Shown in pieces: positions 24,801 to 38,200 of a stretch of DNA of 64,000 bases; within the stretch, counting starts at the first letter, position 1; each line of letters starts with the position of its first letter. A program made the position numbers and the translations under genes. The DNA is from Dendrophyllia cribrosa (Eukaryota; Cnidaria; Anthozoa; Scleractinia; Dendrophylliidae), in the NCBI GenBank assembly GCA_024195265.1, contig JAJLRJ010000013.1:2071501-2135500 (forward strand). The letters run 5' to 3'. Below the pieces are notes generated by a model. That model ran no database searches and was not told the DNA's origin. It saw only the letters and a program-made list of their open reading frames with translations.

Positions 24801-27800
24801 CGAGAGAGGGGAAGCAAGTAAGTCACCTATAGCTTTATTGGTGATTATTATTACGTCTAAAAGTCAAATATGATGTGATCAGTAGGACATCAGTCTCTAT
24901 ACGTTCATCTAGTTCTGTATTTATTCAGATTAACGTACCTACGCCTTTTCCAACAGCAGCAATTGCCTTCTCGGTTTCCTCAAGGAGCGGAATATCAAAC
25001 AAGTATCCCCCGATATCATTATCAAGGTCCAAACACTTTCCTATCAGGTCAATACGAGAAGCTCCTGCGATGAAGAATGACTCCACTTCCGCTTCAAATT
25101 CTGCTTTGGCTGGGGGCAATGTCGCCTCCAACAGGCACACTAATTCCTTCGTGAACTGTTCCTTGTTCATCTCAAGATTCGCCTGAACGTAAGATAAAGA
25201 AAGAAGGTGAAAATGTGCTTGTTTGTTTTTAAAACTCGTGAATACACGAAGCGTCGAACGAGTCATATAGCAATGGGAGAAAAAATTTCATTCCATCGAC
25301 CGGTCGGCTGTTTACATTGAGCCTGCGACATCACTTTAGAACTCTATAAGCGGCGCCTTTTGTTTTCGGAGGGATAAAAAATGCTGTGTGTACGAAATAA
25401 GGTCAGTTAAGAAAGGTGAAAGGAGTTAGTGAATTCGAGAGATAAGATTTCCTTTCTCATTTTTTTTTTCATTAATTTATATTCACCTTTTCTTTCTGTC
25501 ATTTTCTGTCATTTTCTATTTCTAGTTTCTAAAAGTACTGTATAACCTCCACCCACTTGTAACCGCTCTATGGTAGTAGCCAACTCGAAAGCTTGGCTCC
25601 TTTGGCTGCTACACACTTTTTCCTTTGTTATGTTTAATTCAATGTACAGTTAGCTCTGTTCTTTAATACTTCTTTTTTTTCCTTATTGTTGGTGTATTGT
25701 AATTGAATAAGTGTGAATGAATAAACTTGTCATGAAACTTGGAACTTGAACTTGAAACTTGATAATGATGTCAAAGACATCGAAATATCGTATCGCGTTA
25801 ATTTTGTATTTCTACTAAAAGTTTTTAACAAACCTTCAGTGTCAATAGAAATTTTCTGCCTCTGAAATATTTAGATAAAAGAAAAGAAAAGCTCAAAATG
25901 TGTTAATGCTTACGTAGTTTCCTTTATCGGCACTAAAATGATATCAGGAAAAACAGTACAACGCCATTCTTCATTGGCTTCATTGGCTTCACTGCTCCTG
26001 ACGAATTCCTACCTTCATAATATCAGGGATTGAAGAAACGTCGAGTTGATCAAAATCCAACTGGCTGGAATCTTCGTAGGGTTGGTAAATCTCTCCGAAA
26101 GTCAACCACTTTCTGATACTGTCTGTATATGAAGAAAGCGATTTAAGGCAACTTTTCCCGCGCAGAGATTCCGCAATACCGAGAGCTGCTTCTATGAAAT
26201 CCCCGGGTTTCCCGCCTTTTATGGCTTTGCCGAATCCAACCAGACCTTGAAGTACTGCTATGAAGTCTCTTACGTTAAACTTCCCGTTCTCATAAGTTGT
26301 GCCAAGGGTTTTAATAACATTTTCAAGAATGATGGTCATCTTCTGTTCTTCAAATTTGATACCCTAAGAAAGGAAATGAAAACAAAACGGAAACTATATT
26401 AACAAAATGTTAACAAGACGACCACTGAGGTGAAGCATGTTTAGACTGTTTACGAATTAGACATGTTTCACTATGAAAAATGTTTACATGTCATCAGGCG
26501 GTACATTGCGAGAATTATGATCACTCAAGAACATTTTTATTCTGAGCACGAATGAAACTACTTCACGATGTACAGTGGAACCTCGATTTAATGAACCTCT
26601 ATATAACGAAGTCCTCGGTATAACGCCGGAACGATATTCTTTAGCCCGGCAAAATTACATGTAAAATGTATGGAACAGAACCTCGATGTAACGAACCTCG
26701 ATACAACGAAATCCTCGTTATAACGAATACAATCCGGCAGCTCAAACGTAAAATCTACCCCGATATAACGGATAAATGTCAACGCGCGATTTTCCATCAA
26801 AGCATAACTTTGGCTGGTTGCTAGACAATAGTTTAAGTTACAAACTTCCTCTGCCCCTCCATGATCCCTTCTTGTTAGAATAGAGTCATACATGCACACA
26901 GCTACCTTAATATACAGGCGTTTTTCAGTTTCCGCAATGTATTTAGCCTGCTTAAGTCGTTCCTTTTCTGCATTTACTTGTTGTGCTGATACTTCAGATA
27001 TTTTAGCCCCGATCTTTGGAGAAAACAAAAACCTTACATAGTTAATTCCATTAAAAAGGCAATTACTGTTAACACATCATGTGGCTGTTATAGTGAATCA
27101 CTATTACTAAGCATGGAGGTACATAATATTTTAAAAAACGGTTTTATTTCGGAGTTCCGGATCGTAAAAGGGGAGAGTTTTGCTAACTTTCACTCCCAAA
27201 AAATCGGTGTCTGATTGCGGGTTAAGCTCTCCGCGTCACGGCGAGTCTCAAATTTAAAGGGAAAAAAAATAATATGACGGGTACAATCAGAATAAAATAA
27301 ATGCAAACATATCTCTGAAATACGAAACTGAATACAAACTGAAATACGAACTGAAACTGAAAGTAAATACCCATTTGTGTATTGAAAGTAGGCCGGGATT
27401 ACTGACCTCTTGGAAGTTTTCAGCATCCACTTGGGCTTTAATGATCTCATTGAAAGCATTTTCATACTTTTCAGCTGCATCCTTGACATCTTCCACGGTA
27501 CCTTCAAGAGCTTCCCACTTGATGCGAGGAGCAAACTGTTTGTTGTTTCCAAAAATGTCATAGCCTGATTTGCCCAGGAAAGCAAGCTTTCGCTTAACGT
27601 CTGAAAAAGGACGGCGTCATTAAATTTGTTATATATAGTTGTTTAATAATTTTAATTTGATATATTCACGCTTGCAAAGAAAAACGTTGCTTTTTATGAA
27701 GTATATACATTATATATTATTATACTTTTCATGTTTCCAACCAAATTGTATCATTTTCTATGGGAAAAAAAATGTATGTATGATACATAAACATAGAAAC

Positions 27801-30800
27801 AATATAAATAGTGTTTCACGCAGTCGTAGGAGTGCTCGATGCAAATACATGTATGATATGTATGTATGGTATATAAATACATTCAGTTGCAAACGGGTAT
27901 ATATACATTGTACACATCTCTTTTTTTGTTTATATATTACTCCATTTAAATTTCTTTATAACTGTATAAAGATGAAGCTTATGATCCATCAGATGGATAT
28001 CCTACCGAAAATCATCATCAACACTATCATCATCACCACCACCACCACCATCATCATATACATTCCCCAAAAGTAATGATAGCAAAAATTTTGGCTTTAA
28101 ACACAAAGTTTTAACTTGGTATTTTGTGCAAGGTCTTATTGGGCTACTCTTCATATTAAAACATTTTCAACTTAGGATTTTAAGTGATTTGATTCGACTC
28201 AAAATTTAATTACTTTAGGAACAAATTAAATATGTACAAAAAGGAACTTTTGTTCCTTCGCAAATCCGTTAAAGGAACAAAGATCAGCAAATTCGGAACA
28301 AATTGTTCCTTTTGTTGTACTTGGGAACACGAAGTTCCTATTTACTCAGGTGAAAAGGAACAACTGGTTCCTATTTGTAGTACATAGGAACACGAAGTTC
28401 CCATTTATGTAGGTGAAAAGGAACAACTGGTTCCTATTTGTAGTACTTAGGAACACGAAGTTCCTATTTATTGAGGTGAAAAGGAACAAAAGGTTCCCTT
28501 TGTATTACTTGGGAACACGAAGTTCCTATTTATATTAATGAAAAGGAACAAAAGGTTCCTATTTGTAGTACTTGGGAACACCAAGTTCCTATTTATTTAG
28601 TTAAAAAGGAACAACTGGTTCCTATTTGTAGTACTTGGGAACACAAAGTTCCTATTTATGTAGGTGAAAAGGAACAATCGGTTCTTATTTGTAGTACATA
28701 GGAACTTCGTGTTCCTATTTACTCAGGTAAAAACGAACAAATGGTTCCTATTTGTATTACTTGGGAACGCGAAGTTCCTATTTATTGAGGTGAAAAGGAA
28801 CAACTGGTTCCTATTTGTAGTACTTAGGAACACAAAGTTCCTATTTATTGAGGTGAAAAGGAACAACTGGTTCCCTTTGTAGTACATGGGAACTTCGTGT
28901 TCCTATTTACTCAGGTGAAAAGGAACAAATGGTTCCTATTTGTAGTACTTAGGAACACGAAGTTCCTATTTATGTAGGTGAAAAGGAACAACTGGTTCCT
29001 ATTTGTAGTACATATAGGAACTTCGTGTTCCTATTTACTCAGGTGAAAAGGAACAAATGGTTCCTATTTGTAGTAAATAAGAACTTCGTGTTCCTATTTA
29101 CTCAGGTGAAAAGGAACAACTGGTTCCTATTTGTAGTACATAGGAACTTCATGTTCCTATTTACTCAGGTGAAAAGGAACAAATGGTTCCTATTTGTACT
29201 ACTTGGGAACGCGAAGTTCCTATTTATTGAGGTGAAAAGGAACAACTGGTTCCTATTTGTAGTACTTCGGAACACGAAGTTCCTATTTATTGAGGTAAAA
29301 AAGGAACAACTGGTTCCCTTTGTAGTACTTGGGAACACAAAGTTCCTATTAATGTAAATGAAAAGGAACAACTGGTTCCTATTTGTAGTACTTAGGAACA
29401 CGAAGTTCCTATTTATTGAGGTGAAAAGGAACAACTGGTTCCGTTATCATCTGCTTAGGAACAAAAGGTCCTTTTTGGGTTGTTCCGATTTTTCTATCTG
29501 TTCCCTTTTGAGAGAAAGGAGAACAAATGTTCCTTATTTGACAGCCCACTTAACCCAAAATATAAGGAACACTTTGTTCCCGTTAACTAGCATATTACGC
29601 TGTTGACCTCGACAATGAGGACCAGTTGTTCCGATTAAGCCTTCTCCGATGCGCAATGAGGAACGTGTTGTTCCTAATTGACTGCTTGTCGTTCCCATTT
29701 TGTTTAAAAGGTTCCTATTAGTGTCACAAAGAAACAACTTTGTTCCTAATCAAACTGTTCCTATTTCCACTGAATGGGAACTATTGTTCCGTTTTTAAAC
29801 CACAATAAGCTGCGCTTTTAATCGAACAGGAACTGGCGTTCCATTTTGTTTTAACCGCTTTAAGTAACGGGAACGATGGATCTTATTTAGCGTTAGCAAT
29901 CAGGACCTCGCGTTCCCGATGTTAGTCTGCCATTCTAAAGAACCACTTCTCTGCCAGTCAGGCTTGCCTGCAACATGCTTAATCACGTTATTAGGGCATG
30001 CAGGTCCGTGCAAGTTCGGAATTGTCCTTTTGTTCCGTTTGGTTATGTGTCGGCCCTAAAACAAATTTGTTTAATTATTGTGTTGTGCGAACAATGGGAC
30101 ATGCAAGAGATAATGCGAGAAGGGAAAAGCTTTTTTAGCCAAACATCGAATAATATCTCTTGGGAAGGATAAACAAGTCGGCTAATATATGTAGTATACC
30201 GCGCGAGAGCCGACAAAACTTTCAAATCTCCCAGCTAAGTTTGGTGCTAGAGATGAACAAACGAGAAGACGAGATCGACTGGTCAAAGTTAGCAAACGCA
30301 TCGCCCAAACCAAAGAGGCTTCACTTAGAAGAAGATGATTCTGATGGCCTTTTTCACTGTCCACTTCAAACCTGCAATCACGATGGATTTGCCACGCAAA
30401 GAGGCTGTAGAAAACACGTAAAGAACAAACACCGTTGGTATTTTCATTTCGACGAAAAGCCAAACAGCACTCAGATTGAAGCAGCGTGTTTGGGCAACGA
30501 AAATGAAACCGACGCCGATCAGAAGACTCGACGTAAAATCAGGACAGTTGCGTCTTTTGACAGGTCAAGCGATATTGCTCGAGATTTTTTATCCTGGCTA
30601 ACCGGCAGTGGCGGCGGCTGTAAAAGCGATCGCCAAGCACAACAAATTGTCAGCAAGTGTTTGAAATTTCTGAAATTCTGTTGCGAAGACGAAGAGGAGC
30701 TCACTTTTGACATCGTCGACTTTAGTTTATGTTCTCCTAATCTCCTATTTAAATTTGTCGACACGATGCAAGACGATTGGAAGCTTGGGCACGCAGGACG

Positions 30801-33800
30801 TCTGGGCTACTTGGACGCCATTGCAGAACTAGGAGACTTTCGAAAAGTGAACGGCGCATCGGACTCCATTTTGAGAGGGCTGTCTTCAACAGAAATGTAC
30901 TTGAAAAGGGTGCGCAAAACCGTCTCCAAAATGATGCGATTGCAGTGGACAAGCGAACTCGATATCGACGCCTTAGAAGCCAAGGGACATTGGGCAACGC
31001 TAGAGGAGCTATTGGAAGTCGTGGCGCGTTTCTTGCCGCGCTACGAGGGCGTGCTGAACGCGTGCAAGGAGAAACAGGGTACGGTATCCCCGTTGGACTT
31101 ATCGTTTGCTACCAAATTCCTCGCTGTGTATTTGTTTATCAAGGTCAAAGGATCGCGCCCAATGACATATCAGTATTTGACCGTCGAGATGGTGAACAAA
31201 GCCAAGACGAACGGCGGGTTTATCGATCAGAAAATGTTCAAAACAGCGGGCAAATACGGCTTCGATTCTCTATTCCTGACTGACACTAGCATGCAAGTGT
31301 TGGATGGATACATCAATCACATTCGCCCTCTTCTCAAGCCGACCTGCGATTATGTTTTAGTAACGAGAAACGGGGGACAGCAAAACAAGCTGGGAGAACT
31401 GATGAGCAAGTTAGTTTTCGACGCAACTGGCAAGTACGTTCACCCGACTCGCTATCGACAAATAGTTGAAACTGCGAGCTCCAAACATCTCAGCAGTAGC
31501 GCGCAAAGCGCAATCTCCGAGGACCAGAAACACAGCTCTGTCGTGGCGAGAGTTCACTATCAAAAACAACGATCGCGCGAGGTCGCTACAAAAGCGCACG
31601 AATTCCTGGAAAGATTGCACGGCGACAAGGGATCGGAGTTAGAAATGGACGTGCGCTCAAGGCTTTCGGACAAATCAACGTCTTCTTGACGTTAAAGGCG
31701 ACATGTCTCCTACCGAGGAAGTCGAAACGAGCCCCAAAACACCACCGCCGCCTACGCCTTTACGAAGGGTTCCAAGACTAAAGAGAGAACACGCGTCCAT
31801 AGTTACTGAAATTGGCGCGCGACGAAAACAAATGTTGTTCACCCCCGAGGAGGACCGATATCTAAAAACGGGACTTGAACGACACGGCTACGGGCAATGG
31901 CAAGCGATTCTAAGAGACCCCGAATTTCATTTTCAAACCGGAAGGACAGCAAACTCTCTGCTGAGTCGTGCTGCCAGAAGATTTGGATCACATTCGAAAT
32001 CATGCCACAACTAAGTGGATCGACCATCGGCGCAGACATTTGCTTAGTCGCGAGGGGAAAATGTTATGAATTGGACAGAACTCGAGCTCTCTAGCAAGCC
32101 AATACAATGCGCGAAACGCAATGATATGGCGCAGACTAACTTGAACTCTTCTTGATAATATAAGTACCAAACGTATCCAGTTGACATTGAAAGTTCTTTG
32201 CATGCATGGAATTGTTGAACAATAGTTTTGATAAACGATGTGTATTCTTTATATAACTGATTGAAAGATTCGCCCAGCTTAAAGGAGCTATGTCGTGGTG
32301 ATTTTGAGTTTTTTGGGGTCAAAACTGCTCCAAATTAAAACTAAGTACTTTTATCGTGCATGAAATGCTTGTAGAAAACTAAGAAGAAGATATCAAGTGA
32401 ATTCTCAAAGAGAGAATAAACCATAATCAGAGTTTTTGCGAGTTTTCCAAGAGAGAAGCGACAAACTTGAAAAAATTGGCCAATTTTTTTCAAGATATTG
32501 GCCAATTTTTTCAAGATACAATCCAGTTCCATCCTGGCCATGTGCAACGCGCAAGACACTTAGTTTTTTTCGAAAAAGACAAAACTGAACCCTTATTGTT
32601 GGGTTTTTACTGAACTCTTTTTGAGAATATAAGTAGTAAACTTGTCTAGTTGACATTGAAAGTTCCTTGCATGTATGTAATTGTTAAACAATAGTTACAA
32701 TTAAACAATTAAATTAAACAATAGTTACAATTAAACAATTAAATTAAACAATTAAATTAAACAATAGGCGATGTGTATTCATTTATATAATTGAAAGATG
32801 CATTTTTATAGACGCCAAAAGATGCATTTTCACGCCATTTGACCTGTATGTATTTAGCAATCGGCGGGTATTGTGTATCGGATGAATATTGATAAACAAC
32901 CTCTTTGCAGAATACACACTCATTGCGATCATTCGTGAATGAAACTAGTTGAAGAGAAAGTTCATTAAAAACATGTCACCCAGAGCTACTTGTTCAATTT
33001 TACATGATATAAGCGGTTGACAGCAAAGTCAAAATGCGGATTTCTTGCCCTAATTACCTACATCGAATCGAGACGATACAAGAAGACACCTAGAGATGCA
33101 GGCTTTTGTCCTTTATTGCCCCCTGTGATCATGTCGCCTTTTGATATTCCGTAGCTTCATTAGACCTACAGTTTCGAACACAATGGTGAACTAGTTTGAA
33201 GCAGACGTCGCGATAATTTGATACGCTGTGTTGCGAACTGTTCACAGCTATATCAAAAACAATTGGACAGAAAACGGTATTAATATCTTAACTTCAAAAC
33301 GCTTGATTTAAACGTAACGCAACCTTATTTCACATGTCCATGTAAAGTTCTCAGTGCAAAACAAGTGAGCAGAAAGTGTCCATGATTGAAGTTGAAACAC
33401 GCTTTTGCCAACTATTCGCAGTTGTGTTACTTTCTTTTTCGTATTATTGTGTATGATTTTCGAAGTAAGCAGATAGGGTATTGATTTCAATAATCTTGTA
33501 ATTGTTCAGTAGGACTGACAAGAAAGAAAAAAAGGAAAGAATAAAACTCGAAGTGAGCACATAGGGAATTGACTTCACTAGTCTTGAAATTGTTCAGTGG
33601 GACTGTCAAGGAAGCAAAACAGGAAAGAACTAAAACTCGAAGTCAGCAGATAGGGTATTGATTTGTTCTGTGGGACTGACAAGAAAGTAAAACAGGAAAT
33701 AACTAAAACTCGATGGGAGCAGATAGGGTATTGATTTCTTTAGTCGTGAAATTGTTCTGTGGGACTGACAAGAAAGTAAAACAGGAAACTTTAAGAAACA

Positions 33801-34156
33801 TACAGACTCTTACAGTTACAAGGAGTATTAACTTGAACTACTTTTATATTTTTGTTTTCATATTCCGGTTGAATCCGTTAAATCCACCGCTTCCGTCTTA
33901 GTAGGAAGTTTGTGTTGTAGATAATATATTACACTTAATAAGTTCACTAGCACTGCAAGTTCCAAACGAGATAAACTATCTAATATCAAAAGGGAAAGAC
34001 GGATTGACGGATTTAACGGGGATATGAATACTTAATATATCATATATAATATATTACGCTTGATCAGTTCACTTGCACTGCAAGTTCCATCTAAGATAAA
34101 CTCTCTAATATGAAATGGGCAAGACGGATTAACGGATTTAACGGGGATATGAATAT

Positions 34157-34205
<49 letters not shown>

Positions 34206-34985
34206 TAAAGATACTTACAGTAACAAAGAGAAGTAATATATAAAAATATATATTATATATACAATTTAATATTCACATCCCCGTTAAATCCGTTAATCCG
34301 TCTTTCCCATTTTATATTAGAGAGTTTATCTTAGATGGAACTTGCAGTGCAAGTGTACTGATCAAGCGTAATATATTATAATATGATATATTAAGTATTC
34401 ATATCCCCGTCAAATCCGTCAATCCGTCTTTCCCATTTGATATTAGATAGTTTATCTCGGTCGGAACTTGCAGTGTTAGTGAACTGATCAGGTGTAATAC
34501 ATTATCGACAATAAACTCCTTTTTAAGATGGAAACAACGGATTTAACGGATTCAACGTTATTTCAACTTTTGTCATCGAAGGCCTCTCACTATAAATGGT
34601 ATCTTGCACATTGTTGGTTTTGGTGGACAAAAACCGTGCGGTTCTTGGGGAATATTTCGGTCCCATTTAGTAGTGTTCCCTTATTTTGAAAAACATTCGA
34701 ACAAACAACGTTCTTAAAATCGGTATGCATTGAACTGAAATTAGTCTTGCTGTTCAGATATAGGAACAAGTGGACCTATCAATGTCTGTTCCTAATTTAA
34801 AGGAACGCATTTAGAGTTGAGCAAATTATCGAAATCGTATCGCGGTGCGACAACAAGAAAAAGCAATTCCTAGCATCGTACCACCTTGAACTTGTAAGAA
34901 ATCATAAGACATGCACAGATTATTGTTGGATTCCAAACGATTTTAACGTTTTAAAAAAGGGAACAGAAATTTTGGGAAACGATCG

Positions 34986-35019
<34 letters not shown>

Positions 35020-35044
35020 TATCATCATCATTATCATCATCATC

Positions 35045-35075
<31 letters not shown>

Positions 35076-35137
35076 CCACCACCACCACCATCATCGTCAT
35101 CATCATCATCATCATCATCATTATCATCATCATCATC

Positions 35138-35206
<69 letters not shown>

Positions 35207-38200
35207 ATCATCATCATCATCACCATCACCATCATCGTCATCATCATCATCATCATCATCATTATCATCATCATCATCATTATCAGATTAATTAAGAGCG
35301 AGTAAGATAATTGCAGCCTATTCTCCCTTAAGGAGATAAAGGAGGATTATTGATGAAGATAATTCTGGAAAAATAAAATAATAATGATTATGTTTTTGTC
35401 AGATTTTTTTCCAGAATTATCTTACTCGCTCTAAATAAGAGAATGACTGGTATTTTATTCACAATTGTAATCTGACGAAAAACAATCATCAAAGTGCAAA
35501 AAACCACGGCATTTTGGCCACGGACGTTTTTCCAACCTGAAACCGCCCTCCCTCTGCAAAGTTGCGTAACAGGATACATCAAAATGTTTGGCTTTAACCC
35601 GTGCTTCCTTGGGTTTAGATTTGATGCTAGATCAAATACCTGCAGGGTTAATAAACTAAATGTAAAAATATTTACATACATGTCAAACTTAAAGAAATAC
35701 AAGTTTTATAGAAACTTACATTTCTTGATCCGTTCCACCTGTTCATCTCCACTGTTTTCATTTGTCACATTCAATACAAACTGTAATGCTTCTCTGCCTT
35801 TCTGATCATCGCTGCTACTTAGCAACAGATCTTCGGCCTGTCTTCTAATTAAGATGAGCAATGACGTTGGAAAGCTTTGCTTACTGGTTGAGTCTAATGT
35901 CCCGGTTTGAACGGCAGACCCAGTAACAGAACCAGCATTTCCTGGGGTATTAGGAGCTGAAAACAACCATAAATTATTCACCTAGCCTGGCATAAACTAC
36001 AGCTGTTTGTATGTCAAAGACCAAGCCATCTTAATTCGAAGATAAGATCAAATGTTGGAGATTGAGTGAAAAGAACGCGTGAAAGGAAAAAAGTCATATC
36101 CCCAGGAGGATCCCCAGGCCCTATCCACATTCGGCTTTGTGACTGACCTGTCTCCGATTTGGTGTGACCAGTGTGGTTTCTATTGCGCTTTTTAACTTAG
36201 GATGCTTGCCATTTGTCAGAACTGGCCAATGGGGGAAGTGAATTCGTAAAATATAGGCCATTATTTTTTCGAACTGGCCGTCTAGACCGGTCAATTCGTA
36301 GATAGCATGCATCATTTCCAATTGATGGACTTCTTAGACTTCTCCGTGACGTCAGCGGTGCGTCTGTGCCCAAGTAGATAATTGGTAATGACCAATCAGA
36401 ATGCGTGTAGAATGCAGTATTTTTTACAATTTATTTTGCGCCGGATTGCAGGACATCACTTACTAGATCCCGGCGCTCCTGTATCGCCATCATCACCTTT
36501 ATCACCTCGCAAGCTTTCACTTTCGCCTCTGTCCAGGCAACTGAAGCGTTCACCTGGACGCTGAGGACATTCCCCTTTAGAGTTTCTCAATTTTTGCCTT
36601 CTTTTTTCTCTCTTATGCTCTGCACTACCTATAAAGCAACATAAATAATTAATAATTAAAAAAAGAGGACGCGTTTGATTTTTAAACAAGACATGTTTAG
36701 ATATTTCTTAGTGTTTCGGAAACTATTGTTAGTTAACTATTGTGTTATGGTGTGGGTATTGTTTATTGTCTTTTGCATATTTTGTTTTACGTCATTTGGT
36801 TATTAAAACAAACACCAAGAAACTGCCACAATTTTAGACCGTTCTGACAACAGTCTTCTTCAGTTGTAGTGAGAAGAACAATTTGCAAGTTAAAGGAGCT
36901 CTATAAAGCAATGACAATTACAAGTATAAAATGAAATAGAAAAAAAGAAAAGAAAGCAAAAGAAACTCGACATAAGTGACAAAATTTTAAAGTTATAGAG
37001 CTCTATAAATTAACTTGTAAATTGTTCTTCTTATTAAAACTGAAGAAGACCGTTGCAATCAGGGTCCAAACATGTCTTGTTTAAAAATTATAATGCGTCT
37101 TAATTCCTTTTTCTAAAAATTATAACTAGATAGTCTGCTATTATCCAGACATTTTGAAAAAATAATTAATAAATACGAAAAACGTAATAACAGAAAGTGA
37201 TCCGAGATAAATAGGGTTAGTTTGTTAGTTTTTACTGTTGTCATTCTTTTATTAACAATAAATATTTATATAAAATAAAATACTACATATTATACAAGTG
37301 AAATAACATTAAACATTTTTATTAACAAGAAATACAAAGTCAATTGCTCAAATTCATTTATTATGCAAGCGTCTTGTCTTTATTACCATGATGTCTGGGC
37401 TTTTTTCTATCTCCATGGGAATCTATATACCGGGTGCCCCACACTATAAGATACTGTGGAAAACACTCTCTCCCCTTTCCTCCATTGCCACCTGCACCAC
37501 CTACAAATGAAGAAAATATTTTACAATCTTGAAGTTGGGTGTCATTTTATTCATCTTAGGGCCTGATCGCACTACAGTCAAAAACAAAAATCCGCCTGTG
37601 CAAAAATCGAGGAAAACAAAAGAAACCGCTCCGGTGGGACACGCTTTTTGTGGAATTTGTTTTGTTTTTATGTCATTTTGCACGGGCTAATTTTTGTTTT
37701 TGACTGTAGTGCGACCAGGCCCTTACTAGAGTGTTTTCACTCATTCCCGTGGGACTCAAATGACAAAGGCCATGGCAGCCGTGTTGGTGTTCCTAACAAA
37801 AGAAGTTACTAAAAATTCTTTTGTACGGGAACACCAATATGGTGGCTATGACGTCAAGTGAAAACGCTCTATAGAGTGACGCAGTTTTTAATTGAGGATC
37901 GAAAGTAATTTCGCGATTACTTGGATTTACATCGGTACACTTTGCCATGCCTAAAACATTTCGTACCACTGCCTCAACCAATCAGAAGTAAAACCAAAAT
38001 AAATCGTGACTTACTCACACGTGTTTTCCCGCGCTTGGCGCCGGCGACATGTAAACTATTTGCTTCGAGTTCTGGTATTTGCTTCGAGTTTCTGAGTTGG
38101 ATTGTCTGTTTCTGTTGTGATTGCCCAGAGAACATGATTTCTGTAATTTAGGTTTTACGACACTCAACTGAAAACTGCTCCTAGCATAATTGTATATCAT

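Larger units (their letters stand above)
28073..34981 (+). mobile_element. Candidate ~6.9-kb tyrosine-recombinase/Myb mobile element nested in an intron
   Basis: Bounds are inferred, not proven. GGAAC/GTTCC words that occur nowhere else in the window at this density start at 28217 and reappear at 34753-34806 and 34959. (CAT)n sequence flanks both outer sides. Between lie, in order: a GGAAC palindrome minisatellite, a C2H2/tyrosine-recombinase ORF, a Myb/SANT ORF, a long direct repeat, a 4-copy tandem repeat and a 690-bp palindrome. The whole sits antisense inside an 8.1-kb intron whose flanking exons splice in phase without it. Tyrosine-recombinase elements (Cryptons) need no terminal inverted repeats, and none are seen at the proposed ends. 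The Crypton link is inference from the recombinase alone. Confidence 0.6.

Noticed and set aside
27990..28060. A CRISPR-like or prokaryotic origin for the regular repeats at 28-29 kb
   Set aside because: Units have no unique spacers, and the region lies in an intron of a eukaryotic gene. It is a minisatellite.
28664..29434. Several open frames on both strands encoding repeats such as KRNNWFLFVV and MFLFTSINRN
   Set aside because: The minisatellite unit is close to 63 bp (a multiple of 3), so any stop-free unit stays open over many copies. The peptides are only translations of GGAAC palindromes, present on both strands alike.
30160..30252. An N-terminal extension of the recombinase starting at 30160
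   Set aside because: The codon there is TTG, not ATG. The first ATG in frame is at 30253, so the extension is not supported.
30182..31620. Minus-strand and alternate plus-strand frames within the recombinase gene
   Set aside because: Overlap the well-supported 478-aa frame and lack any motif; explained by its higher GC content.
34951..35295. Poly-His and poly-Met open frames
   Set aside because: Direct translation of the (CAT)n microsatellite; no flanking coding sequence.
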